From contig NZ_KI912270.1 in NCBI RefSeq assembly GCF_000243415.2, forward strand, positions 186,001 to 250,000: a DNA stretch of 64,000 bases, read 5' to 3'. Every line of letters begins with the position of its first letter. The first letter of the stretch is position 1. The translations under genes and the position numbers were made by a program. Positions 16,928-26,437 of this stretch are shown here, piece after piece. This stretch comes from Mycolicibacterium tusciae JS617 (GTDB lineage: Bacteria > Actinomycetota > Actinomycetes > Mycobacteriales > Mycobacteriaceae). The notes under the pieces are model-generated. The model was not told the DNA's origin and did no database searches. It saw only the letters and a list, made by a program, of their open reading frames with translations.

Positions 16928-17850
16928 CCGAACCCGTCACCACAAACTCGGCCACGACGGCGAAGCCCGGCGTCGCTGTCTCGTCGTTCGCATCGAGGCG
17001 CACTCTCGTGCTGCGACGGTTCGTGCGCAACAAGCCCGCTGTGGTATCGATCGCCATCCTCGTACTTTTGTTCATCGGCTGCTATGCGCTGCCGCCGTTG
17101 CTGCCTTACAGCTACAGCGATCTCGACTATTTCGCACTGCAGCAGCCGCCCAGCACCACCCACTGGTTCGGCACCAACGGGCTCGGTCAGGACCTGCTGG
17201 CTCAGACGCTGCGCGGAATGCAGAAATCCATGCTTATCGGAGTCTGTGTGGCGTTCATCTCGACCGTCATCGCAGCCACCGTGGGGACGATCGCCGGCTA
17301 CTTCGGTGGCTGGCGCGATCGCACCCTGATGTGGGTTGTCGACCTCATGCTGGTGGTGCCCAGCTTCCTGCTCATCACGATCGTCGTGCAGCGCACCAAA
17401 GGTGACACCGTGTGGATGATCGTTCTGCTGTCCGTGTTCAGCTGGATGATCAGCTCCCGCATCGTGCGTGGTATGACGATGAGCCTGCGAGAACGCGAAT
17501 TCGTGGTGGCCGCAAGATATATGGGTGTGCGCGATGCACGCAACATCATTCGCCACATCCTGCCGAATGTGGCGTCGATCATCATCATCGACACCGCGCT
17601 GAACGTCGGCATCGCGATCCTGGCCGAGACCGGGCTGAGTTACCTGGGCTTCGGCGTGCAGCCACCTGATGTGTCGCTCGGCACCCTCATCGCCAGCGGC
17701 ACACCGTCGGCGACGACGTTCCCGTGGCTCTTCCTGTTTCCCGCAGGTGTGCTGGTCTTGATCATCTTCTGCGCCAACCTCGTCGGCGACGGCCTGCGCG
17801 ACGCCCTCGACCCCGGCAGCCGGGCATTGAGGCGGAAGGCGCGCAAGTGA
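16924..17850 (+). CDS. oppC: Oligopeptide ABC transporter permease OppC
   Basis: 308 residues, ATG overlapping the oppB stop (ATGA). It begins with a cytoplasmic tail and a first span (about 40-58, [18 protein letters not shown]), then the OppC N-terminal motif [20 protein letters not shown], where the peptide-permease C subunit shows its conserved H-x-x-G-T-D/N-x-x-G-x-D. The EAA loop is [26 protein letters not shown]. It pairs with OppB to form the channel for oligopeptide uptake. Confidence 0.93.
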   Translation: MTEPVTTNSATTAKPGVAVSSFASRRTLVLRRFVRNKPAVVSIAILVLLFIGCYALPPLLPYSYSDLDYFALQQPPSTTHWFGTNGLGQDLLAQTLRGMQKSMLIGVCVAFISTVIAATVGTIAGYFGGWRDRTLMWVVDLMLVVPSFLLITIVVQRTKGDTVWMIVLLSVFSWMISSRIVRGMTMSLREREFVVAARYMGVRDARNIIRHILPNVASIIIIDTALNVGIAILAETGLSYLGFGVQPPDVSLGTLIASGTPSATTFPWLFLFPAGVLVLIIFCANLVGDGLRDALDPGSRALRRKARK

Positions 17851-19682
17851 GCCTTCTAGAGGTGAGTAACCTGACCGTCGCCTTCCCGACCGACTCCGAC
17901 GTCGTGAATGCGGTGCGCGGGATGAACTTTCACGTCGACCCCCGAGAGGTCGTCGCACTCGTCGGCGAATCGGGTGCCGGCAAGTCCGCGAGCGCGATGG
18001 CCGTCGTCGGCCTGCTGCCTGAATACGCCGCCGTATCCGGCTCGGTACGACTGCACGGCGACGAGCTCATTGGACTTTCCGATCAAAGGATGTCGGAGAT
18101 TCGCGGGAAAACCATCGGGACGGTGTTCCAGGATCCGATGTCGGCGCTCACGCCCGTCTACACGGTCGGCGATCAGATCGCCGAGGCGATCGAGATCCAT
18201 CAACGCGGCACCACACGTCGTGCGGCCCGGGCCCGGGCGATTGAATTGCTGGACCTGGTCGGCATCGCCCAGCCCGAACGGCGGTCGCGAGCCTTCCCTC
18301 ATGAACTGTCCGGTGGCGAGCGGCAGCGCGTCGTCATCGCCATTGCGATCGCCAACGATCCCGATCTGCTGATCTGCGATGAGCCCACCACCGCTCTGGA
18401 TGTCACTGTGCAGGCGCAGATCCTCGAGGTGCTGAAAACCGCGCGCGACGTCACCGGCGCAGGCGTCCTGATCATCACTCACGATCTCGGGGTGGTCGCC
18501 GAGTTCGCCGACCGCGCACTGGTGATGTACGCGGGAAAACCCGTTGAGATCGCGTCCGTCGAAGAGTTGTACCGCGACCGTCGAATGCCTTACACCGCTG
18601 GGCTACTCGGCTCCGTGCCCCGACTCGATGCCCACCAGGGCGCACGGCTGGTGCCGATACCCGGCGCTCCGCCATCGATGACGGCGTTGCCGCCCGGATG
18701 CGCGTTCGAGCCCCGCTGCCCGCTTGCCATCGACGACTGTCGCGCCGCCGAACCGGACCTGCTCGAGGTAGCGCCAAACCACCGTGCCGCCTGCATTCGA
18801 ACCGAAGAGGTCGTCGGCCGCAGCGCCGCCGACATCTACGGCGTGTCCACCGCCTCACCGGACGCGCCGACCGGTGCCGATCCATCCGTGGTGCTGCGCG
18901 TCCGGGATTTGGTGAAGACCTACAAGCTGACCAAGGGCGTCGTCTTCCGCAGGCAGATCGGTGAGGTGCGCGCGGTCGACGGCATCGGCTTCGAACTGCA
19001 ACAGGGGCGCACGCTGGCCATCGTCGGCGAATCGGGATCGGGCAAGTCCACCACTCTGCATCAGATTCTGGAATTGACCGCGCCGCAGTCGGGTTCGATC
19101 GAAGTGCTCGGTACCGACGTCGCGACTCTGGATGCCCGGTCCCGCCGGGCGCTGCGTGGCGATCTGCAGGTGGTGTTTCAGGACCCGGTGGCCGCACTGG
19201 ACCCTCGGCTACCGGTGTTCGACGTTTTAGCAGAACCGTTGAGTGCCAACGGTTTCGACAAGAATCAGATCGACAATAGAGTGTCCGAGCTGCTCGGCGT
19301 CGTCGGCCTGCGACTCCAGGACGCCTCCCGGTACCCGGCGGAGTTCTCCGGCGGCCAGAAGCAGCGCATCGGTATTGCGCGGGCATTGGCTACCCAACCC
19401 AAGATCCTGGCGCTCGATGAGCCCGTTTCGGCGCTCGACGTGTCGATCCAGGCAGGCATCATCAACCTTCTGCTGGATCTACAGCAGCGGTTCGGGCTGT
19501 CCTATCTCTTCGTCTCGCACGACCTGTCGGTGGTCAAGCACCTCGCCCACCGGGTGGCGGTGATGTACAAGGGCACGATCGTCGAACAGGGCGACGGTGA
19601 CCAGGTGTTCAACAGCCCGCAACACACCTACACCCGCCGATTGCTCGCAGCGGTCCCGCAGCCAGAGGTCAATCGCCGCTAG
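17847..19682 (+). CDS. oppD: Oligopeptide ABC transporter ATP-binding protein OppD (fused double ATPase)
   Basis: 611 residues from GTG 17847, overlapping the oppC stop (GTGA); the frame is open upstream but that part is oppC in another frame. Two nucleotide-binding domains in one chain take the roles of OppD and OppF. The first has Walker [10 protein letters not shown], signature LSGGERQRV and Walker [13 protein letters not shown]. The second has [19 protein letters not shown] and [12 protein letters not shown]. Between them lies the oligopeptide-transporter C-terminal region with cysteines ([17 protein letters not shown], then HRAAC), as in the M. tuberculosis OppD. Confidence 0.94.
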   Translation: MSLLEVSNLTVAFPTDSDVVNAVRGMNFHVDPREVVALVGESGAGKSASAMAVVGLLPEYAAVSGSVRLHGDELIGLSDQRMSEIRGKTIGTVFQDPMSALTPVYTVGDQIAEAIEIHQRGTTRRAARARAIELLDLVGIAQPERRSRAFPHELSGGERQRVVIAIAIANDPDLLICDEPTTALDVTVQAQILEVLKTARDVTGAGVLIITHDLGVVAEFADRALVMYAGKPVEIASVEELYRDRRMPYTAGLLGSVPRLDAHQGARLVPIPGAPPSMTALPPGCAFEPRCPLAIDDCRAAEPDLLEVAPNHRAACIRTEEVVGRSAADIYGVSTASPDAPTGADPSVVLRVRDLVKTYKLTKGVVFRRQIGEVRAVDGIGFELQQGRTLAIVGESGSGKSTTLHQILELTAPQSGSIEVLGTDVATLDARSRRALRGDLQVVFQDPVAALDPRLPVFDVLAEPLSANGFDKNQIDNRVSELLGVVGLRLQDASRYPAEFSGGQKQRIGIARALATQPKILALDEPVSALDVSIQAGIINLLLDLQQRFGLSYLFVSHDLSVVKHLAHRVAVMYKGTIVEQGDGDQVFNSPQHTYTRRLLAAVPQPEVNRR

Positions 19683-19693
19683 AGTCGGTTCGC

Positions 19694-21373
19694 ATGAAGC
19701 TCCAACGCATCGCTCAGGCCTGGGGAATGGCAACTGTGATCGCTGCGCTGACCCTGACCGCCTGCTCCGGCAGCAACCAGGAGGCGCCGTCGGCGGGTGG
19801 ATCCGCAGAAGTCGGCAGCACCAACGACATCAATCCGCAGGACGTCGCGAACCTGAAGCAGGGTGGCAACCTCCGGCTGGCGCTCAACGACTTCCCGCCA
19901 AACTTCAACTCACTTCATATCGACGGCAACACCGGCGATGTCGCCTCCATCGAGCGGCCCACCATGCCGCGGGCGTTCCGGATCGGCGCCGACGGCTCAG
20001 CCACCGTCAACACCGACTACTTCACCAGTATCGAGCTGACGGGCACCGACCCGCAGGTCGTCACATACACCATCAACCCCAAAGCGGTGTGGAGCGACGG
20101 AACCCCGATCACCTGGGAAGACCTCCAGTCCCAGATCAACGCCACCAGCGGCAAGGACAAGGGTTTCGCGATCGCGGCCACCAACGGCAGCGATCGCGTG
20201 GAGAAGGTTGAACGCGGAGTCGACGACCGCCAAGCCGTCATGACGTTCGCCAAGCCCTGGGCCGACTGGCGCGGCATGTTCGCGGGCAGCACCATGCTGC
20301 TGCCAAAGGCGTCGACGGCCACCCCGGAAGCGTTCAACCGAGCACAGCTCAACGGGCCGGGCCCGTCGGCAGGACCGTTCATCATTTCCAACCTCGACCG
20401 CGGCGCGAAGCGGATCACGTTGACGCGCAACCCCAAATGGTGGGGCGAGCCACCATTGCTCGACAGCATCACCTACCTGATCCTGGACGACGCGGCCCGC
20501 ATTCCGGCACTGCAGAACAACACGATCGATGCCAGCGGTCTCGCCTCGCTCGACGAGATGGAGATCGCCCGGCGGACATCGGGCCTGTCCATCCGTCGCG
20601 CCCCCGGACTCGGCTGGTACCACTTCACCTTCAACGGCTCCCCGGACAGAATCCTGGCCGATCCGGCACTGAGACGCGCCGTCGCGCGGGGCATCGACCG
20701 CAACACGATTGCGGCAGTGACCCAGCGCGGGCTATCCGACAACCCCGTGCCGCTGAACAACCACATCTACGTCGCCGGTCAGGAGGGCTACCAGGACAAC
20801 AGCGGTGTCGTCGCCTTCGACCCCGAGAAGGCCAAGCAGGAACTCGACGACCTGGGCTGGCGAATGAACGGCCAGTTCCGCGAGAAAGACGGTAAGCAAC
20901 TGGTCATCCGCGACGTACTCTTCGACTCGATCACCACCCGGCAGTACGCCCAGATCGCACAGAACAACCTCGCCCAGATCGGCGTCAAACTAGATCTCGA
21001 CATTCGGCCGGCGGCGGGATTCTTCACCGACTACATCACCGTCGGCAACTTCGACGTCGCCCAATTCTCTTGGAGCGGCGACGCTTTCCCGCTGTCGAGC
21101 CTCACTCAGATCTATCGCACGGGTGCGGAGAGTAATTTCGGAAATATCAGCAGCCCGGAGATCGACGCCAAGATCGAGGAGACGGTCAGCGAACTGGATC
21201 CCGTGAAAGCACGCACGCTCGCCAACGAGCTGGACAAGCTGCTGTTCGAAGAGGTCTTCAGCCTTCCCCTGACTCAGTCGACCGGAAACATCGCGGCGCG
21301 AAGCAATTTGGCGAACTTCGGCGCGTTCGGCCTGGCCGATGCGGACTACTCGAAGATCGGCTTCACGAAGTAG
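19694..21373 (+). CDS. oppA: Oligopeptide-binding lipoprotein OppA
   Basis: 559-residue substrate-binding protein, family SBP_bac_5. The signal peptide ends in the lipobox LTAC with lipidated Cys24, followed by a Ser/Gly-rich linker. Typical SBP_bac_5 segments follow: NPKAVWSDGTPITWEDLQ, GPSAGPFIIS, LTRNPKWWGEPPLLDSI, and YDPEKAKQELDDLGW-like FDPEKAKQELDDLGW. It delivers peptides to OppBCD at the outer face of the membrane; the M. tuberculosis protein is reported to bind peptides. The gene ends 11 bp inside the convergent hydrolase gene. Confidence 0.92.
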   Translation: MKLQRIAQAWGMATVIAALTLTACSGSNQEAPSAGGSAEVGSTNDINPQDVANLKQGGNLRLALNDFPPNFNSLHIDGNTGDVASIERPTMPRAFRIGADGSATVNTDYFTSIELTGTDPQVVTYTINPKAVWSDGTPITWEDLQSQINATSGKDKGFAIAATNGSDRVEKVERGVDDRQAVMTFAKPWADWRGMFAGSTMLLPKASTATPEAFNRAQLNGPGPSAGPFIISNLDRGAKRITLTRNPKWWGEPPLLDSITYLILDDAARIPALQNNTIDASGLASLDEMEIARRTSGLSIRRAPGLGWYHFTFNGSPDRILADPALRRAVARGIDRNTIAAVTQRGLSDNPVPLNNHIYVAGQEGYQDNSGVVAFDPEKAKQELDDLGWRMNGQFREKDGKQLVIRDVLFDSITTRQYAQIAQNNLAQIGVKLDLDIRPAAGFFTDYITVGNFDVAQFSWSGDAFPLSSLTQIYRTGAESNFGNISSPEIDAKIEETVSELDPVKARTLANELDKLLFEEVFSLPLTQSTGNIAARSNLANFGAFGLADADYSKIGFTK

Positions 21374-22625
21374 CCCTGCGTACCGTTCTGGGAACCACTG
21401 CGGGCACCGCCGACTCCAGCGTCGCCGCCGCCTCGATACCCCAGATCAACGCCCGGATTCCCAACCCCGCGGGCTTCGAGTCCAGGCCGGCCCCACGTTC
21501 ACCGAGCGTCTCGAACGTGCCGTCGTAGACGGCCTCGACGATGTCCAGGGCCGCGCCTTCCCGCAGATCGACGATGCTGTGGCCCGCGGTCGGAAGGTTG
21601 ACCAGCACCGAGTTCGGGATCAGCGAGGTGACCCGTTGCGCCACCGTCGGCGGCGTGATCAGGTCGCGGCCCCCGGAGATCACCACTGTCGGCCAGGTGA
21701 ACTTCGGCATCTCGGCGACCAGATCGAACGGCTCGGCATCGAATTGCGTTGTGCCCGTGTCAGCTTCGAGATATGCCACCGCGGGGTCAAATGGCTTGCC
21801 GTCGGGTGTCGCCCCATAGTTGAGCTCGCGGTACGCGATCCGGTTGACGAGGTCGGGCTCGTTTCGGTACGGCGCCTTGCGCTCCAGCACGAGCCGGGTG
21901 GCCTGGCCCATGCCCGACCACAGCCAGTGCTTGCCCGTCAGGAGCAGGTCAAGTTGGCGCCGCAGCAGTGTCGGCCCGGCCAGACCGTAGACGGCGATCG
22001 CGAGTTGGGTGGCTGCGGGCGTCAACTGGTCATCTCCGACCAGCCGTCGCACCTTGGGTGCCAGATCAGCGGTCTCGGGGTCGTCGCCGTTCCAGAGCAG
22101 CCGACGGGCCGCCTCGCGGACCGCATCAATGTCCTGCGCGGACAGCACGGGTGAGTCGAGCACCATCGCATGCACCCGTTGGGGATGGCGCACCCCGAAC
22201 CCGGCGGCGAGATAGGTGCCGTAGGAGGTGCCATAGATGACTGCCTTGTCAACGCCCGCATCGTCGAGTACCGCCGCCACATCGTCGACGACCTGGCCGA
22301 TCGTCAACGCCTCCGGCGGGAGGTCAGCACCGCGATCGTCGTGGCGTGACAGGCCTACCCCGCGGTGCTCGATCATGATCACGTCCAGGCCTTCGGCCGC
22401 GGCGCGACGGCGAAAGCCCCGGTACAGCGCGACGGACGCCGCGCCAGGACCGCCAGGGATGACGACCAGCGGGTGGGCGTTCTTACGTCCGGTCCGCACG
22501 TAGTACAGGTCGAACTCGTCGTCGGCGCCGTTCGCACCGCTTCGCACCGGTCGACGGACGGCGCGAACACCGGGAAGCGCCGCGAGTTTGTCGTGCGCGC
22601 GCCGGCGTCTGGCGTTCATGGTCAT
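21363..22625 (-). CDS. Alpha/beta hydrolase, proline iminopeptidase/tripeptidyl-aminopeptidase type
   Basis: 420 residues. VVIPGGPGAAS (about 53-63) is the HGGPG-type oxyanion motif of the peptidase S33 group, IMIEHRGVGLS precedes it structurally, and VIYGTSYGTYLA (about 140-151) is the nucleophile elbow. The later ISGGRDLITPP holds the acid and AGHSIVD the catalytic His. A cap domain lies between. S33 enzymes release N-terminal residues from peptides. Location next to the oppBCDA importer fits peptide use, but that is inference. There is no clear signal peptide. ATG 22625 or 22619 are both possible starts. Confidence 0.82.
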   Translation of the reverse strand: MTMNARRRRAHDKLAALPGVRAVRRPVRSGANGADDEFDLYYVRTGRKNAHPLVVIPGGPGAASVALYRGFRRRAAAEGLDVIMIEHRGVGLSRHDDRGADLPPEALTIGQVVDDVAAVLDDAGVDKAVIYGTSYGTYLAAGFGVRHPQRVHAMVLDSPVLSAQDIDAVREAARRLLWNGDDPETADLAPKVRRLVGDDQLTPAATQLAIAVYGLAGPTLLRRQLDLLLTGKHWLWSGMGQATRLVLERKAPYRNEPDLVNRIAYRELNYGATPDGKPFDPAVAYLEADTGTTQFDAEPFDLVAEMPKFTWPTVVISGGRDLITPPTVAQRVTSLIPNSVLVNLPTAGHSIVDLREGAALDIVEAVYDGTFETLGERGAGLDSKPAGLGIRALIWGIEAAATLESAVPAVVPRTVRRATS

Positions 22626-22705
22626 TAGTTTTCATTGTGCCCCTCTCGCGCCCAGGTTCTATAGAGTCGCGGAACGAATCGATCACCCGACGGAGCCGAG
22701 GCAGC

Positions 22706-23119
22706 GTGCGAACGGAAGAGTTCTTCGAGCGGGCGACGCAGGCGTTCGAGGTGCTGGGCGTTTTGTCGATGGTCGTGGGGTTCGTCTTTGCCTTCGCCCT
22801 GTCGATAGTCGCCTGGAAACGCACCAAAAGCGGTGGTCGTGCGTTCAAGACGTTGCGGGAATCGCTGGGTGGAGCAATTCTTCTCGGCCTCGAACTGCTT
22901 GTCGCGGCCGATATCGTCAAGACCGTCACGTCGACGCCGTCACTGACCGACGCCGCCGTTCTCGGAATGATCGTGCTGATCCGGACGGTGCTCAGTTTCA
23001 CGATCGAGATCGAAATCGACGGCGTCCCACCGTGGCGCAAGGCGCTGCGAACCGGCCCGGAGATACTGACGAGCGCGGCCCGCAAGGCCATGAAGGCCGA
23101 ACCAGACTCCCCCGCCTAA
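22706..23119 (+). CDS. DUF1622 membrane protein
   Basis: 137 residues from GTG 22706 ([20 protein letters not shown]), with GAGCCGAGG upstream; the longer frame to ATG 22637 is arginine-rich and unlikely. Three hydrophobic segments are visible: about 17-38 ([19 protein letters not shown]), about 56-75 ([18 protein letters not shown]) and about 83-101 ([16 protein letters not shown]). The [13 protein letters not shown] segment with conserved Glu and Asp is the hallmark of DUF1622. Function unknown. It is divergent from the peptidase-like hydrolase and its end overlaps the convergent GMC gene by 4 bp. Confidence 0.85.
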   Translation: MRTEEFFERATQAFEVLGVLSMVVGFVFAFALSIVAWKRTKSGGRAFKTLRESLGGAILLGLELLVAADIVKTVTSTPSLTDAAVLGMIVLIRTVLSFTIEIEIDGVPPWRKALRTGPEILTSAARKAMKAEPDSPA

Positions 23120-24654
23120 CCGGAGCGGATGAGGTCCGCGGCCTTCTCGCCGATCAGCACGGTGGGCGCGTGAGTGTGCCCACGGATGATGGTCGGCATC
23201 ACCGACGCATCGGCGACCCGCAGCCCCTCGACGCCGCGGACCCGCAACTGCGGGTCGACCACACTGGCGTCGTCACCACCCATCCGGCAGGTGCCCACCG
23301 GGTGATAGAGAGTGTGCGACAACGAATTCACCGCCCGGTCCAAAGTCTCGTCGTCGAGGACTGTGGCATTCAGAGGTCTGGCGATCGAACCGATGACGCC
23401 GTTCAACGCAGGCGATTTCGCGATCGTCGCGCACATCCGCAAGCCGGCCATCAAGGCGTCGCGGTCCGCACCGGCGGAGTCGGTCAAATAGCGCGGATCG
23501 ATGGTCGGCTTGTCCTTCGGATCGCGGGACCGCAACGTGATGGTGCCGCTGCTGTAAGGCTTGAGCAGGATGGGACCCATGACGACCGCATGGCCCGGAT
23601 ACGGGTCGCCGATGCCCTCCTCGAAGTACGGTGCGGGAGCGAAGATCAGCTCCAGGTCAGGCAATTCGAGGTCCGCACGACTCTTCACGAACCCGTATGC
23701 CTCACCGACATTGGATGTGAGCATTCCGCGCCTGCGGATGAAGTAGTTCAGCAGCTCCAGCGGTTTCTCCGCTGCGAACAGCGTGTCGTTGCCCACGTCG
23801 AATCCCAGCGGCACCACCAGATGATCGAGCAGATTACCGCCGACGCCTGACGATGCAGCGACCACGTCGATGCCGTGCTCACCCAGTTGGTCGGGGTCAC
23901 CGATTCCCGAGAGCATCAGCAGCTGCGGACTGTTGATCGAGCCAGCGCACAGCACCACCTCACGGCGCGCCCGGATCACCTGCCTGCTTCCGCCCTTGTC
24001 GAACTCGACGCCGACGGCGCGGCGCCCCTCGAAGATCACCTTCGTCGCAGAAGCCTCGGTCAGCAGAGTCAGGTTCGGGCGCTTGAGCGCGGGCCGCAAG
24101 TAGGCATCCGCGGTGCTCCACCTGGCACCGCGGCGCTGCGTGACGCGCGTTTCGCAGAAGCCCTCCGGCTCAGTTTGATTGGGCTCCTCAACTCGATATC
24201 CGCATTCCTCGACGGCCTTCAGCCACGCGGCGGTGGACGAACGTGGGCTGCGCTGACGCGCGATCGACAGCGGGCCGCTCTCGATGCGGGACAGGTACGG
24301 TTCGAGGTGGGCGTAGTCCCACTGATCACCGGCGGCGGCACCCCACTCGTCGTAGTCCGCGGCAAAGCCGCGCACCCACATCATCGCGTTCATCGACGAG
24401 GAGCCGCCGAGCATTCTGCCTCGCGGCCAATAGATCTCGCGTCCGTCGAGCTCTTTCTGCGGCTCCGTCCGGTAGTCCCAATCCACAACGCTGCGCATCA
24501 GATTGGCGAAGCCCGCGGGGATGCGGATGAATTTATCCTTGTCCTTCGGCCCGGCTTCGAGCACCGCGACCGCAGCGGACGGATCCGCACTGAGACGGTT
24601 GGCCACCACCGATCCGGCAGAGCCCGTTCCCACAACAACGTAGTCGGCGTCCAC
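23116..24654 (-). CDS. GMC-family FAD-dependent oxidoreductase
   Basis: 512 residues, choline dehydrogenase-like. The N-terminus [19 protein letters not shown] is the FAD dinucleotide fold, followed by GMC signature 1 ([20 protein letters not shown]) and signature 2 ([16 protein letters not shown]). The C-terminus has [15 protein letters not shown], holding the active-site His, and the final flavin segment [19 protein letters not shown]. It oxidises an alcohol substrate that cannot be named here. I recall Rv1279 as the counterpart, adjacent to the opp genes. IS1380 copy 1 is inserted only 11 bp upstream of its start codon and may have replaced its promoter. Confidence 0.9.
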   Translation of the reverse strand: MDADYVVVGTGSAGSVVANRLSADPSAAVAVLEAGPKDKDKFIRIPAGFANLMRSVVDWDYRTEPQKELDGREIYWPRGRMLGGSSSMNAMMWVRGFAADYDEWGAAAGDQWDYAHLEPYLSRIESGPLSIARQRSPRSSTAAWLKAVEECGYRVEEPNQTEPEGFCETRVTQRRGARWSTADAYLRPALKRPNLTLLTEASATKVIFEGRRAVGVEFDKGGSRQVIRARREVVLCAGSINSPQLLMLSGIGDPDQLGEHGIDVVAASSGVGGNLLDHLVVPLGFDVGNDTLFAAEKPLELLNYFIRRRGMLTSNVGEAYGFVKSRADLELPDLELIFAPAPYFEEGIGDPYPGHAVVMGPILLKPYSSGTITLRSRDPKDKPTIDPRYLTDSAGADRDALMAGLRMCATIAKSPALNGVIGSIARPLNATVLDDETLDRAVNSLSHTLYHPVGTCRMGGDDASVVDPQLRVRGVEGLRVADASVMPTIIRGHTHAPTVLIGEKAADLIRSG

Positions 24655-24669
24655 CCGCCGGAGTCTAAG

Positions 24670-26330
24670 CCTCGATCCACCGACTGACCTGGTGTGTGGC
24701 TGTGAGGTCGGGCTGTCGTTGGTCGTCGGGTTGTGCGCATGAGGTAGCTGCTGGTTTGCCCAGCTTTTCCTCTGCGCTCCGTTCGGGGGCTTTCGGCCAG
24801 GTGGTCAGACAGTAGCGGCATTGGGCGGGCTAGGGCCGATGATGTTGTGCCACAGCATGAGCCAGGCCCGAGACCAGGGCCAGTGGGTGGGTAGGTGCAG
24901 GATGGGCCGGCGTTGCGGACGGGCGAGTCGCGCGGGAATGTTGACGATCTTGCGGCGCAGTGTGGATCCCCGCGCCCGGCCGTGGTTCTCACCTGCCAGC
25001 ACCCCGGCGGCGCGCAGCAGGTTGTGGGCGATGGCCGCGCACAGGATCCAGGCGGAGTTCGCCCCGAAGCGGCCCGACGGGATGTGTGCCAGCGGTCCGT
25101 CGATCAGGTCGGCGAACACGGTCTCGATGATCGCGTGTTGGCGGTGGGTGATGTCGGCCTGATCGGCGGGCAGGTCGGTGTTGGTGAAGAACGGGTGATA
25201 TCGCCAGACCGGAAACAGTGCGTCGGGAAACCGGGCGTCTTTGACTCGACGCACGATGAGGCGCGCGGTGATTCGATCGGGGGTGGATGCAAAAGCGGTG
25301 TAGGGGATTTCGGCGACTTCGGCATCAGAGATCCAGGCCCCGGTATCGGGATCTTGGACTGCGCCGGGATAAGACACCGGGGTCCAGGCGCTCTCGTCGA
25401 TGGCGGCCAGCGCGCGTTCCACGGCGGGGTTTCGGATCATCACCAGCGAGAACCGGGCGCCCGCGCGCAGGCAGCTCCGCACCACCGCCCGGTTGCCGTA
25501 GGCCGAGTCGCCGCGCACCAGGATCTGCCCGCTGGCTCCGGCGGCGCGGGCGGTTCTGATGGCTTGGGCGACCATGCGCCCGGCACCCTTGGCCGAGGCG
25601 GTCTTGCCCGCGCGTAGCCGCATCCCGGCGATCACCGGTGCCGACCCCGCGGTGCTGATGGTGGTGGCCAGCGGTGAGAGTCCCTTGCGCAGGATCTGCT
25701 TGCCGGCGATCTTGGTGTGTCCGTAGGAGGCGCCCTGTTTGGCGCGCCCGTAGACCGGACGTAGCAGCGAGTCGATGTCGATGAACACCGACCCCTTGGC
25801 GGCATCAGGGAGCAGGTCGACCCTCCCACACAGCGCCACCAGATGGTCACGTAGTACCGATTCGAGTTGGCGGGCGTGACCGAAGGTGAACTCTCGCAAC
25901 AACGTTCCGACCGTCGACGGTGCGTACACGCCGTCGAAGAGCGTCGTCATGCCGCCGCTGCGGACCAGGTCGATGTCGTCGATGCAGTCCGCGCCCGCGC
26001 ACATGCCCGCGATCAGCGTGGCCAGTTTCGGAGACGGGTTGGCCGCCCCGGACTTGATCCGCGGCGCGACGATCTGGACCTTCTCCGAGAGAAGCCGAGT
26101 CAGCCCGGTCTGCTGGGCCAACGTCATCACCGGTACCAGCCCGGCGCACGACACGAGATGATCGTCATCGAACACCGCTGACTGCGAAGCGAAGCTGTGC
26201 GAAACTTGCACTGGAAGTGCCTTTCCGAACTGACCCGATTGTTTGTGTGAGAACTACAATCATCCCAGTTCAGAGGGCACTTTCCTCATTCCGACACCCA
26301 GAAAACACCAGGTCAGTCGGTGGATCGAGG
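24670..26330 (-). mobile_element. IS1380-family insertion sequence, copy 1
   Basis: 1661 bp with perfect 26-bp terminal inverted repeats beginning CCTCGATCCACCGACTGACC. It is flanked by CTAAG on both sides (24665-24669 and 26331-26335), a 5-bp target duplication. One transposase gene reads leftward. A second copy at 52667-54327 has the same length and orientation. The one difference I noticed is a silent change (C at 25090 versus T at 53087), so both inserted recently. Confidence 0.94.
24805..26211 (-). CDS. IS1380-family transposase (copy 1)
   Basis: 468 residues, intact, family Transposase_DDE/IS1380. Landmarks are the N-terminal DDHLVSCAGLVPVMTLAQQTG, the first catalytic Asp in VFIDIDSLLRPVYG, a second in LVRGDSAYGN, and a C-terminal HAIIETVFADLIDGPLAHIPSG with the likely Glu, followed by ANSAWILCAAIAHNLLRAAG. 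These fit the IS4-like DDE fold with a beta-strand insertion. The first codons lie just inside the right terminal repeat region; AGTGCCTTTCC-like sequence precedes the start on the other strand and no strong ribosome site is seen. Confidence 0.95.
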   Translation of the reverse strand: MQVSHSFASQSAVFDDDHLVSCAGLVPVMTLAQQTGLTRLLSEKVQIVAPRIKSGAANPSPKLATLIAGMCAGADCIDDIDLVRSGGMTTLFDGVYAPSTVGTLLREFTFGHARQLESVLRDHLVALCGRVDLLPDAAKGSVFIDIDSLLRPVYGRAKQGASYGHTKIAGKQILRKGLSPLATTISTAGSAPVIAGMRLRAGKTASAKGAGRMVAQAIRTARAAGASGQILVRGDSAYGNRAVVRSCLRAGARFSLVMIRNPAVERALAAIDESAWTPVSYPGAVQDPDTGAWISDAEVAEIPYTAFASTPDRITARLIVRRVKDARFPDALFPVWRYHPFFTNTDLPADQADITHRQHAIIETVFADLIDGPLAHIPSGRFGANSAWILCAAIAHNLLRAAGVLAGENHGRARGSTLRRKIVNIPARLARPQRRPILHLPTHWPWSRAWLMLWHNIIGPSPPNAATV

Positions 26331-26437
26331 CTAAGAGCCTGCAGGGCCGGCGTGGGCCACATCGCGCGAGCAGACACAAAATCACCCGACCCGCCCCACG
26401 AATGGAGACCGTTGCGCCTGCTCGCGCAAAGAGGTGG

